A stretch of 64,000 nucleotides of DNA from Lunularia cruciata. Taxonomy: Eukaryota; Streptophyta; Marchantiopsida; Lunulariales; Lunulariaceae. The position numbers and the translations under genes were made by a program. Within the stretch, counting starts at the first letter, position 1. Every line of letters starts with the position of its first letter. The stretch lies in NCBI GenBank assembly GCA_948567375.1, contig OX419759.1, positions 19,498,744 to 19,562,743 on the forward strand. Reading direction: 5' to 3'. Positions 38,130 through 48,393 of this stretch are shown here, piece by piece. Under the pieces are notes generated by a model. That model had not been told where the DNA came from. It was given only the letters and a program-made list of their open reading frames with translations, and did not search any database.

Positions 38130-39040
38130 CCATAACAAGTTTTGGTCAGCTCTACAACAAGATCCCTTCTTCCAAACGGTACATGGTAGTCTGACAACAG
38201 GGAACAAGGAGTACAACACCTTCTCCTTCAAGGAAGGCCTTCTATTTCATGCGGCCCGGATCTATGTTCCAGCCAAAGGTGATCTCCGACTTGTACGCCT
38301 TCAGGAAGCCCATGATGGTGGCCCAACATAACACAAGATGTTTGGGAGTTTGTCCAATCATATGAGAGTTTCAATGCAACAAGGCCAGTAACCAAAAGCC
38401 GAGTGGACTCCTTCAGCCACTTCCCATTCTAACTACTTGTTTGGAACATGTGAGCTTAGATCTCATCACCTCCTTGCCCAAGACACAACAAGGTCACACA
38501 ACAATTGTGGTGTTTGTGGATAAGCTTAGTAAGCAAATCCATTTGGCACCAATGGTTGATAATGTGGATGCTCCAACCTTGGTGCAACTCTACTTCAATA
38601 ATGTATTCAAACATCATGGGATGCCACATGTACTCATCTCCGACCGTGATCCTCGCTTCACTGGAAAGTTTTGGCAAGCTCTCTTCTAGATACTTGGCAC
38701 CAAGCTTGCTTTGTCACAACCTATCATCCTCAAACTGATGGATAAACTGAATATGCAAATTGCACCTTGGAAGATATGCTTTGTGCCTTCGTCAACATTC
38801 ACCATACCAATTGGGATGAATGTCTTGCAGTTGTAGAGTTTGCATACAACAATTCTAAATAGGCAAGCACCGGATTCTCTCCTTTCTTTCTCAATTTGAC
38901 CAAGATCCGCTTGTCCCAGATTCTCTTCTTGCTCCTCTTCCATCTCAAGTCCCTCATACTTGAACCTTCTTGACCACCATATCCGAATCTCTCCAACAAG
39001 CCAAATCTCACCTCCTTGTTGCTCAGAATCGTCAAAAGCA
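38130..39040 (+). pseudogene. Integrase core, nested chromovirus
   Basis: The segment before the core (LLFHAARIYVP, LRLVRLQEAHD) resembles the zinc-binding N-terminus. The core has Asp at 38459-38461 (SLDLITSLP), Asp at 38642-38644 (ISDRDPRF) and Glu at 38749-38751 in a YHPQTDG context. A frameshift near 38710 and stops at 38743-38745 and about 38862 break it. A short N-terminal stretch around 38330-38430 appears deleted or scrambled. Confidence 0.85.
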
Positions 39041-39512
39041 ATATGCGGACCACCATCATCATGATCTCACCTTTGAAGTTGGTGATAAATTTATGCTATC
39101 CTCTAGTAATCTACCCCTCCCACTTGATACTCAAGTTCGTAAACTTGCCCCTAATTGGATAGGACCTTTTGATGTCACCCAAATTGTCTATCTTGTTGCT
39201 TATCAACTTGCCCTACCTTATCATATGTGCATCCATCCTGTTGTTCATGTTTCCAAGTTGAAACCCTTTGTTCCTAACCCCTCTTCCTTCTCTTCTTGAG
39301 TCCAACCTCCTCCTCCTCCTATCCCTATCAATGATCATGAGGAGTACGAAGTTGATCATATCCTTGCATGTTGCCACATCCAACAAGGACACCGCCAACA
39401 TACAGAGTACAAGGTCCTTTGGAAAGGGTATCCCCTTCATGATGCCACATAGGAACCTCTTTCTCATCTCCAGAATGCACACATGGCCATCTAGGAGTTT
39501 GAAGCTTCAATG
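39041..39512 (+). pseudogene. Integrase C-terminus with chromodomain, nested chromovirus
   Basis: The 38970-39299 frame gives the DNA-binding C-terminus (FEVGDKFMLSSSNL ... RKLAPNWIGPFDVTQ ... HPVVHVSKLKPF). About 40 bp later, a chromodomain begins at 39339 (EEYEVDHILACC) and continues YKVLWKGYP to about 39510. Two Trp codons expected in the chromodomain helix region are TAG. Chromodomains bind methylated histone tails and direct integration to heterochromatin, which fits the setting. Confidence 0.85.
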
Positions 39513-39548
39513 GCGACGAGGACGTCACCAACTAGCGGTAGAGGAATA

Positions 39549-39913
39549 TGTAATAATATGGAGTTTAGCAACGTAGTTAGTAAGGCTAACAAAGTAGAGA
39601 ATAAGCCAAATTAGCCTAGAATATTCCAAAAGCATCTAGGAAGCTTCTTTGGAAGCTTCTCAACTAGTTAACTTGTGCTCCAAGCAGGTAGCTTCTAGAA
39701 GGAAGCTTCTAGAAGCTTCTAACTAGCTTAGCTTGCACGCCAAGTAGGCGGCTTCTAGGAGGAAGCTTCTTGAGAAGCTTCTCAAGGGCCTTGTATGCTA
39801 CCTATAAATACCAAAGCCAAAGCTCATGCTAGGCATTCCGAGTTTTCCTTCATTCTAGATCCCAATGTGAGCTTCCATTCTCTTATTTCTCTCCTCGGTC
39901 TTGGTCTTTTACA
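39549..39913 (+). repeat. 3' LTR of nested chromovirus
   Basis: 365 bp with ends tgtaat...ttaca. It has two units of the 59-bp repeat (39663-39780) and TATA at 39803-39809. CTTCC follows at 39914-39918. Confidence 0.93.
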
Positions 39914-39918
39914 CTTCC

Positions 39919-40170
39919 TCTCCCTAGCATGCATCCCTTTTCGATAGTTACTTCTTGTCACAAAATCCACAATCTCCTTGTACTCCATTGGAACCTCTGG
40001 AGTGACTGAGATTATCATGAGGTCCTCATCCAAGAAGGAATCATCCATTGGCTCATTTCCATCATGATAAGAAGCCCTAGATAACAAATATGCATTTGCA
40101 TGTTTCTTTCCTAGCCTATCGTCAATGGTGTAGTCATACTTAGACAAGAGTTTCATCTACCTTGCTAGTC
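39919..40170 (-). pseudogene. RNase H-integrase linker, family 1 copy 2
   Basis: This continues the element's pol on the right side of the nested insertion. It reads KYDYTIDDRLGKKHANAYLL, then an acidic segment and the EYKEIVDFVTRSNY stretch that leads into integrase, matching 3810-4010 of copy 1. The reading is cut at 39914-39918, the target duplication of the nested element. Confidence 0.75.
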
Positions 40171-41282
40171 TCACTTCAATATTAGGCTTGTTAAGATGCA
40201 ATTCAAAGCCTTGTGATCCATGAAAATGGTGTTTTTCCCTCCAATCAAGTAGTGTCTAAACTTCTTGAGACCAAAGATCACTGCCAACCCTTCTCTCTTG
40301 GTGACAGAGTAGAACTTTTCTGTTGAAACCATTTGCCTAATAACATAAGCTATTGGATGATCATGCACATCTTGGTTTAATTGACTAAGAGTGCATCCTA
40401 TAGCTACATTAGAAGCATCAATGTAGAGGATGAAAGGTTTACTACAAGCAGGTTTAGCAAGAATTGGAGCTATAACAAGGGATTGCTTGAGCTCCTCAAA
40501 AGCTTTGAGAGCCTCCTTGTCCTCCAAAATCACCATATAATCTACACCCTTCTTCCTGTAGATGGTCAATGCATAAGCCTTGTTGGAAAATGAGAAGATG
40601 AACCTCCTATAGTACCTAACCATCCCCAAGAGTTGGTGTAACTTTGTCAAGCTTGAAGGGAATAGAAGGTCTGAGATTTTTCTCACCTTCTCAAGATCAA
40701 CTGCTATTCCATCCTTGGAGATGATGTGCCCCAAAAGTAGACCTTCTTCACATCCAAAAATGCACTTCTCTGGGTTGAGTGATGCATTTGCATCATCCAA
40801 GCATTGCAAGACCTTGATTAGGTGCTCAAAGTGCTCTTCTTTGCTCCCATGGACACAAAAGTCATCAATGAAGTCTCTCACAAATTTCCCAATGAAAGAT
40901 TCAATTACCTTGTTCATGATCCATTGGAAGGTGGTTGGAGCATTGCAAAGCCCAAAAGGCTTGAACTTGAAAGCGTAAGGTCTCCAAGGTATGGTGAATG
41001 TGGTGAGCTGTTGATGCTCTAGTGTAATCTTGATTTGGTTATATCCACTATAGCCATCTCCCAAACTATACCTCTCATGACCTGCAACCTCCTCCAAGAT
41101 CTCATCAATGAATAGTAATGGGTAGTAGTCCTTCTTGGTAACAACATTGAACTTCTTGTAATCCACATATACTCAAAGCTTGCCATTTTGTTTTTCACAA
41201 TCATAATTGGAGACATCCATTCTGATTTCTCCACCTCAAAGATAAATCCAGCCTCCTTGAGCTTATCAATCTCCTCCTTCAC
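40171..41282 (-). pseudogene. Reverse transcriptase and RNase H, family 1 copy 2
   Basis: The longest open stretch of this family in the window is 331 codons (40171-41166). It covers LPxIDEILEEV, the substrate-binding GLCNAPTTFQ, the catalytic FIDD (40861-40872), the thumb, the connection LHQLLGMVRYYRRFI, and RNase H with ILYIDASNVAIGCTL and KREGLAVIFGLKKFRHYL. The start of RT lies in another frame (41019-41282), so one indel is present near 41166. Better preserved than copy 1. Confidence 0.88.
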
Positions 41283-41289
41283 AACAAAG

Positions 41290-41860
41290 CTATTGGTGGG
41301 CTAATGCAATGTTGCTTTTGGCAGATTGGTCTTGCATGTGATTCCACCTCTATCTTGTGCTCTTCCAAGGTGACTTCCTTCAAATCCTTGTAACTAAAAG
41401 CAAACACATAGATGAACTTGTGGAAAATCTCCTCAAATCTCACCTTCTACTCCTTGGTAACATTTGGGCCATACTTGAGGGTAGATAACCTCTTCTCTAT
41501 CTCCTCAAGTGTCAATGGTGATTTATTTGGGTCCTTCAAAACCTCTAGCTTAGGTGTAAAATCCATAGCACACAAAGGAAACAAATCTGAATTAGATTTA
41601 GATTCATCCTTCTCCTTGGAAGTCTCCTCTTCCAATGTTATGTCCACACTTGAAGCTCCTTCTTCAAAATCCTCAATAATCAAAAGATGGTGTATTTGAA
41701 TGTGAAGTGTTGGTGGTGTTAGTCACAAGAACTATGACTCTATGGTTTGATTACCCAATCCTCAAGTACCCTTTGTGCCATCGATCAGTTGTGCATGCTG
41801 CTCTCAACCATGGCCTCCCAAGAAGTAAGTCATAGCTTGAATCCTTCAAGACTTGGAAAG
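41290..41860 (-). pseudogene. Protease-RT linker, family 1 copy 2
   Basis: Acidic Ser/Glu/Asp-rich linker (for example EEETSKEKDESKSNSD) in the open frame 41447-41683, aligning with 2230-2560 of copy 1. It has no known fold. Confidence 0.6.
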
Positions 41861-42124
41861 TCATGAGATTTTGAACTCCCATAACTGAACTATCACCTTA
41901 TCCATCACCCCTACTGGTTGAAATTGTTGCTTGTTTGCCATGCTCACCACAAATTTTGAAGGTCTTGAGTGTATCATACTCAACTTCTGCATCAACCTTT
42001 CTAACATGGCATTCATTACTAATCCTCCATCAACCAATGCATCCTTGATGTTGTGACCACTCACTCTCACATCAATCTTGGAGGCATATTCACAAGCCTC
42101 CCATGGTGCTGGTTTGGCATCCAC
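41861..42124 (-). pseudogene. Aspartic protease, family 1 copy 2
   Basis: The active site reads KDALVDGG, with LVMNAM following. The domain continues the basic tract at the gag end, after a frame change near 42100. The GRPWL strand expected downstream lies in the stop-rich stretch 41700-41860. Confidence 0.7.
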
Positions 42125-43538
42125 ACCCCCATTGAAACTAGAGCTTTTGCCTTCTTCTTCCTTTTTCTCCTTGTAGAACTCAAATCACCTCTAAGCTCTT
42201 TTCTCAAAGTAGGATTGAAAGCAATCAATTGGCCAATTGTGATGTTAGCCTTGTGACTACCAACATCCTCCAAGACATTGTAAGTCCATATTGTCTTTGA
42301 GATCAAGAATTCCTCCATCCCCAACTTCTTCCTTGGAGTCTTTATTGTTGACGGTGTTGAAGTACTTGTGCAAGTGCTCCTAGTAGGCATAGGAGTATCT
42401 TGGCTAGGAGTAAATCCTTGAGAAGAGTGCACATCTTTTGCAAAATGAGCTCTCTTCTTCTCTTGCGCCAAAAGATACAAATGAAGACCTTTGGAGTTTG
42501 AGCACTCTACCTTCTCATACTTGCTCTCAACCACACCTATGAATGCTATCCCCTTACCTTTGTTTGGATTAGGAGCCACTTGGGTTTCACTTCCTCTCTC
42601 TTTCCCTCTATTGGCTCTCTCATAACTCCTCCCTCCATGGTAAGTGGAATTTGGGCAATTCCTTTGGATATGGCCTCTTCCTCCACAACCAAAACAATTT
42701 CTATCATTGAAATTATTGACTGGTTGACCTCCTCTATATGGATAGTTTCTATAACTCCTAGGCCCTCTCCTTACATATTGATCCACCTCTCTCTTCTCCC
42801 ATAGCTGCACCACATTGATCTTGAGATCTACAGGTTGTTCTATGATGGTTTGAAGTGGATCCTTTGGTAGGGGTGCAAGAACATGAGCAAATACTACTTG
42901 TGGTGCAACCCTTGGCAGTAAAGTATCTGAAGTTCCACCATACTTGTAACCTTGAGGAGGATGCACACCCTACTTCACCACCAAATCACTCTCATCTCCT
43001 TCCAAACTCTCCTCCATACGAATTGGGATCTTGATAGCTTCAACTTTAGAAGAAGGTTTCTCATATCTCACCTTGCTTCTAATTTGTGGTCTCAACCCTC
43101 CCATAAAATTATTGGTGAGCATAGCTCCTATGCCAATCATAGTAGTCTCCATATCATCCCCACTCTTCCTCAACACTATGCAAAATCTGGACTCTAACTT
43201 CTCCACTCTTTCCACATAGACTCTCACTTTCTCTCCATCTCCTTGTTTGAGAAAGGTAACCTCACCCATCAATCTCTCATAACTCTCATCTGGAAGGAAG
43301 TTCTCAATGAGTGCTGAAGTCAAACTCTCCCAAGACCCTTCTTGCCCATCTCTCTTCTCTCTCTTTTGGTATTTTGACTCATACCATGTAAGTGCTACAT
43401 CCTCAAAGAAATAGGTTATAATGAGGCCCACTCATTCTTCCTCCTCTCATTGTTTCCTATGCAATCTCTCTTGAAGTCTCTCACAAAGGGCTCCACATCT
43501 TCTCCATCCTTGCCAAAGAAAACCGGAAGTTTCCCCAT
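42067..43538 (-). pseudogene. gag, family 1 copy 2
   Basis: The ATG at 43538 (leftward) begins MGKLPVFFGKDGED as in copy 1. A frame change near 43435 with a stop is followed by an almost continuous frame from 43431 to 42067, interrupted only by TAG at 42967-42969. The capsid-like part contains ALTWYESKYQKREK and NFLPDESYERLM. The intact CCHC knuckle (CFGCGGRGHIQRNC) lies at 42655-42696. A basic tract STRRKRKKKAKAL ends gag. The family gag is about 490 residues. Confidence 0.88.
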
Positions 43539-43778
43539 CTTAACCCCTCACTATCTTTCTTTTCTCTCAATTTTTCTTTTTCTTTTTCTTTTTCTTTTCT
43601 CTCACTTTATAACTAATAGAGTATGTAAATGACTAACACCATTGAGACTAATCTACCATAGGGAACAAAAAAGGTTTGGGTTGCTCCAAGATTTCTATAA
43701 CAACATCAAATCCTAGAATGCATATTAATCAAACCCTCATGGATAGTTTATCCATAAGTTGAAAGATTATTTCCATCA

Positions 43779-44180
43779 CTAATCTTGAGAACTAATTGAT
43801 AAAGGTGATAGTATTTCTATAGCTGAACTAAGACTATCACTCTCTTCAAATTCTATTCTATTCTCTTCTATACCTCCAAGTGGTGTAGGATTTTGGATCC
43901 TCTCAACACTCTCTTCAAATTCTATTCTAAACTCTCTTTTCCTCAAATCCACCCCTACAATTGCCTCAAACCCTTGAGGAACCTTGCATAGTCTCAATTC
44001 CACTCTTGATGACACTCCATGTTCCCAAGATGAATCTAAACACTCAAACATGCTTTTTGTTGCTCTCAAACTCCTCATGCATGAGATCTCAACTCTACAG
44101 AATTGACCTTTCCTCACAATGTCACTCAAATCTCTCAAATGGTATATCAAAGTTCTTTGAAATTTTCCACACTTGATCAA
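43779..44180 (-). CDS. Extra ORF in the leader between LTR and gag
   Basis: 133 codons open, in the same orientation as gag and ending 240 bp before its ATG. The sequence has an N-terminal part with several Cys and basic residues, and an internal partial repeat (RIEFEES appears twice). Its C-terminus SAIEILSPLSISSQD matches that of the leader ORF in copy 1 (2-178). Elsewhere the two differ strongly. Some Ogre-type elements carry an ORF of unknown function before gag, and this could be a counterpart. No catalytic motif is seen. Confidence 0.5.
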   Translation of the reverse strand: MIKCGKFQRTLIYHLRDLSDIVRKGQFCRVEISCMRSLRATKSMFECLDSSWEHGVSSRVELRLCKVPQGFEAIVGVDLRKREFRIEFEESVERIQNPTPLGGIEENRIEFEESDSLSSAIEILSPLSISSQD

Positions 44181-44859
44181 AATTCTAGGGTGTCCCTTTT
44201 TGTAAAATTTCCAATTTTTTCACTTTGGCACTTTGGCACTTTGGCCTATACACCTTTCTATTTAGCACACATATTTCAGATTTGGTCTGAAAACTACCCC
44301 CTCACTTAAAAAATTCAAAACTCTTTATGCAAGAATGATCTCTCTCTAATTTTTGTGTTTATAGGTAGGATAAAATGCACTGAATTTTCTTAAAAATTTT
44401 CAAGACAATCCACTAAAAATTGAAGAAATGGCAAGCTCTATACAAATTTCCAGAGAGCAGTTTACCCTATCAACGTTCAAAAATTCTAGCCTAGTGCGCG
44501 TAGTAGCTCTCACAATAATACAAAGTGGGATAACTGAAAGATAACCCAAGCTATTATATGTGGAAATTTCAAGTCCAGATCTCAAACTTGAGATTCTGCC
44601 CAAAATCACCTTAATCCCCAAAATCTGCAATCCACCTCACACAATCCTCTCAAATTGTACAAGATGTACAAAATCACCTCAAAGACATCATAATGAACTA
44701 CATGCTATAAAAATGGGTCTAGGTTCTCTAACATAAATTCAGCACTCTCCTCTAAAGTTCTTTCCAAGTGAGCTCTCATAGCCTCCTTCTGTCTAATATA
44801 GAATTGTATGCCGGACATTATCTCGCCTTTTAGAGAGGTCCCAACAACGGTAATAAAAA
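44181..44859 (-). other. 5' untranslated leader and primer-binding region, family 1 copy 2
   Basis: No ORF. Directly inside the LTR (44838-44858) the - strand reads attaccgttgttggga, which resembles the tRNA-Asp-type primer site of Athila/Tat elements (core ccgttg then ggga) with C-to-T changes. The remaining ~650 bp are AT-rich leader. Confidence 0.4.
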
Positions 44860-45549
44860 TGTGAGCAGGCCTATCTCTCACTCAAGATGAACCTCTAATG
44901 GCTATTATGGTAACGCACCATGGACTAAGAAGACAAGGAACCCAAACTTCATCATACTACTCCAAGGCTAATACTCCAAGACTCAAGACATTGCTCACTA
45001 GAGAACTCAATGAGAGAGAGATAGTTACAAATGAAAGGATGCTGAATACCTCCTCAGCCCTAGTTTATATACTTGTGAAATAATTCTGTACCAAAGTTAC
45101 CAATTATTGGAGTAACTCAAGTTACTAGGCTAAAAGTCAAGTAAGGTCAAAAAGTATAAAGCAATATCCATCCACATGGGCATATTTCACTAAGCATGTG
45201 ATCTTATCTTGACCCAACTACTAAGTCAAGGATTTCTTCACTTGGGCTATCCTTGGACTATAAAAGAATCCAAAAAAAAGTCTTGCGGGCCCAAGAGTTC
45301 TCAACTCTTTCCTCAAAGCCAAACATGTAGGAATAATACCAAGTCAACACACTGGAATCCAAAATAGTGGTGCTCATCTTTTCCATTTCCTTTAAAGTAA
45401 GGTCCACACTATCTTAGCTATGACTAACTTTAGCTAATCATGACTAATATAGAACCATCCTTTATCTCTATATAAATAATATCTCTCAAGTATTTATAAT
45501 ACTAAGCTAAATATCATAATACCACACACATGCACAAATGGGTGTTATA
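44860..45549 (-). repeat. 5' LTR, family 1 copy 2
   Basis: 690 bp. It starts (leftward from 45549) tataacaccc, with one change from the tgtaacaccc of the other LTR, and ends gctcaca at 44860. TATA-like site at 45064-45071. The LTR pair brackets the whole element. Confidence 0.85.
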
Positions 45550-45957
45550 GCTATGGCATCACCACCTGCATTTGTGCATACCAAGGAGGAGATGAAGTGG
45601 CTAGAGGAGAGGATTATGATTGTATTTTAGAACCTCAAGCAACTTAGTATGTTGAGACAAAGGATGAGTTTGACTAAAGAGTTCATTCCTCATCTTGTTT
45701 ATGCTAATGAGAGGCAACGAAAGATTCTAGTTTTAGATATTGATATTCATGGATATTATGTGGGATAGAAATCATCTTAGCTCTCAATGGTTGACCTTGG
45801 TATAACAAAATAAATAGGTATATTACTAAGCATAAAGTACTTTTTATTTGTACCATGCCCAAGAGTTAGATGGTTCATGGAGTTTTGTGTCACACTTTGA
45901 GGTTCTGATTTAGACACGTAACACTAGGGTAGATTGTAAGCATCTTCTCCAAGACAT

Positions 45958-46446
45958 GTGCAATCAAGCTTTCTTTCCAAAGGGAGTACAAATGAGGAGA
46001 AGCACCTCATGGGAGTGCTTGATGATCTAGATGGGTATAGGGAATATATGAGAGATTTTACGCATAGACCTTGTAGTGCATTTTATGCCTTGGATCTCTC
46101 ATTTTGTGATATATTGGTAGTCAATAGTGCCTACCTTCTATATAGGAAGAACCATTCTCATGGTGCTATCAATCCTCCTACATTTACTCCTTATCATACC
46201 AACATTGAGGATTCTTGTACCTCATCATGTGAGAGCTTGATAGACCTATTATATATATTTAGAATAGATCCTCACTTTGCTATTGACTTTCTTGCTTTGG
46301 AGTGGAATCTAGGTTTTTTTAGAGATTATAATACCAGCCCATATGACAAATTAGCCACAGCTTTTCAAGAACCACCCTTACTCTGGAATGGACTCCAAGT
46401 TGTTTCAAATATTATAGTACCAACCCATATGACAAATGAGCCATAA
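45958..46446 (+). pseudogene. Unrecognised open frame, possible gag part
   Basis: 162 codons open (no ATG at its left end; the first in-frame codon is GTG). It contains DLDGYREYMRDFTHRPCSAF and a run of acidic and aromatic residues. A small direct duplication inside repeats 'accaNcccatatgacaaat' (46334-46353 and 46421-46440). Its position before the RT of the element suggests a gag-type protein, but no gag motif is recognised. Confidence 0.3.
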
Positions 46447-46760
46447 ATTTTCAGAAACCCCCTTCATGATAGAGAATGGGAGATACTATGGAAATATATT
46501 ACAAAATTGATTACCCATCACCACGAGTATGGATGCCACACTAGAGCAGATAAGGCTAGAATCTTCTATTGCATGTGGCTTTTTTATTGCTTGTTATTTG
46601 CTAACTCTATTGATAGCCTTGTGGTTCTATCTTATGTTTTATTCCTCACTGACTGATTTAATGCTAACTATGACAATTTCTTTTATTTCTAGAGCACCAA
46701 TTGTTGCTTGATCATATTCAGATGGCTAGCAATGTAAAAAAACCCTATTAAAAAGTGTTA

Positions 46761-46957
46761 TGTAAACCAGCCTACAAGTCAACTTGCAAAGACCTTAAAC
46801 CTACACAAATCAAACTACATAAACCTTGGTTTGGATAGACCAACATGCATGAACCCTATTTTGCATAGAGCAATTTTCATAAACCACTTTCTATATAGGC
46901 TAGCCTACATAAACCTGGTTTTGTGCAGAAAAACCCTAAACCCTAACCCTAACCCTT
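46761..46957 (+). repeat. 30-bp tandem repeats ending in telomere-like CCCTAAA
   Basis: Units starting cat(a/g)aacc occur at 46818, 46848, 46878 and 46908, exactly 30 bp apart, with diverged earlier units from about 46761. The last unit runs into a short telomere-type stretch (aaaccctaaaccctaaccctaaccc, 46931-46955, in two lines of repeats). Possibly an interstitial telomeric microsatellite grown from an aaccct-containing unit. Confidence 0.85.
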
Positions 46958-47909
46958 GCATAGACCAAACTCTTGGTAGTGTCATAAATGTCCATTAAAA
47001 ACTTCACATCTTTGATGATATTCTAGATATTGGGTGCCAATCTTAGACAATGGTAGTTGTTGATAGGTCACCTATAGTAGTGGTGAACCTTGTTGGGCAA
47101 CTCAAAGCTACTTGACCCACACTCATGAGTTTCTTGGGCTCTCATGCTTTTTGAGAGAAAAAGATTGAGGACTTGTTTGGTACTCATAATCACAATAGTT
47201 GGTGGAGCCCAATGCCAATCAGAGAGAGCAAAGGATGGGTTTCCATACTAGTCTTACCACCATTTTAGTAGATGCATATAGGCATCAAGTGTTAGGCCAA
47301 GCTATGGAATTGAATTGTTTGACTTGAATTGTGAGCCTTTGGTTGGTGGAGTAGTGTAGGATGTACTTGACAATCATCACCACTCTAACACTTGTGAGCT
47401 ATGTGCCTATTGAGACAATTCAAACACATGTTGTAGACGGTGGACCAAGTGAACATGGTATTCTTAGGACACAAGAAATGACTACTAATGAGAGTGGTCT
47501 ACTTGAGGTACATCTAGGTGAGTGTGTTCTACTTGGGTTACACCCTTGGTCTACTTGGATGTAGTTAAATTACATGTGGATCTTGTAACCAAAGTAGAGA
47601 GAGTTTCTTGTTTTGAGGTTGGAGACTCTAGTGGTTGGAAGCATGATATTATTGCTCCAAAGGACCCAGTGTAGTAGCCAAGTGGTGCATCTTCCACTTT
47701 TACATTAGTTACAAAGGATACTTGGGAGCAAAATATTGGACCCAAGCTTACAAGAGTGAAAAGATAGAGAGTTTGAAAGTCTTTGAGGAGTTACACAAGT
47801 TATTGTACCTTTATCATGAAGAATTTAGGTTCTCTAAAAGGAATCAGTATTTAGATTGAGCTGACTAGTGATACACAAATTTTTTTAATATCCTTATAGA
47901 TATAGTAAC

Positions 47910-48370
47910 ATGGAGAGAGCCTTGATTCAATGCCAAAGTAAATGCCTTTTTGAGGCTAATTTGGTAGAGATTTCAGATGGAGAGAATGCTTCAACTAAAA
48001 TGATGCTAGCCAAGAAGGATATGCATAGTAACTACATAGATAAGTGGATGTGTGGAGATTACCATCTTATCAACCAAGAGACTAGGGTTGATTGGTATGG
48101 TATGCTTATACCGATGGAGATCTTTGATGCAATTGGACATGCAAAGGTCTTATGTACTTTGGATCTTCAAGTAGTCCATTATCATTGATGATCAAGAAAG
48201 AGGAAAAGTGCAAGATATTATTTTGGGCTATTAATCCTCATGGCAAGGATGTATTGTATTAGGGGATGTTCTTATTATTTAGGCTAAAGAATGATCTTGC
48301 CAAGTTGCTAATGGTCATGGACATGATCCTAGTAGGATTGCATTTTTCTTGGTGCTATATTGATGAGATT
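47910..48370 (+). pseudogene. RT palm, third Ty3-type element
   Basis: The open frame 47910-48188 includes MMLAKKDMHSNYIDKWMCGD (last residue in the YRPV position is YHLI) and PMEIFDAIGHAKVLCTLDLQ, matching the start of Ty3 RT palms. The catalytic box reads CYIDE at 48353-48367 in a shifted frame, with Glu for the second Asp. The frame is lost between 48190 and 48340. Confidence 0.75.
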
Positions 48371-48393
48371 TGGTCTATAATACTACTATGGAG

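Larger units (their letters stand above)
34329..39913 (+). mobile_element. Nested Ty3/gypsy chromovirus inside family 1 copy 2
   Basis: The 5' LTR is 34329-34811 and the 3' LTR 39549-39913. The target duplication CTTCC is perfect (34324-34328 and 39914-39918). A tRNA-iMet primer site, gag with CCHC knuckle, protease, RT, RNase H, integrase and a C-terminal chromodomain follow in that order. The insertion interrupts the integrase of the host element in opposite orientation. LTR divergence outside the repeat-number difference is roughly 7% by eye. Most coding breaks are nonsense changes at Gln/Arg/Trp codons. Confidence 0.95.
32378..45549 (-). mobile_element. Ty3/gypsy LTR retrotransposon, family 1 copy 2, with nested chromovirus
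   Basis: Complete on the - strand: 5' LTR 44860-45549, leader with extra ORF, gag, protease, RT/RNase H, integrase, polypurine tract, 3' LTR 32378-33069. The integrase is interrupted by a 5585-bp chromovirus at 34329-39913. The LTRs differ at very roughly 7% of positions by eye, so the insertion is old. The ends are TGTAAC...CTCACA type. The flanks 'gctct' (32374-32378) and 'gctat' (45550-45554) may be a mutated target duplication, which would shift the left edge by one base. Confidence 0.9.
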
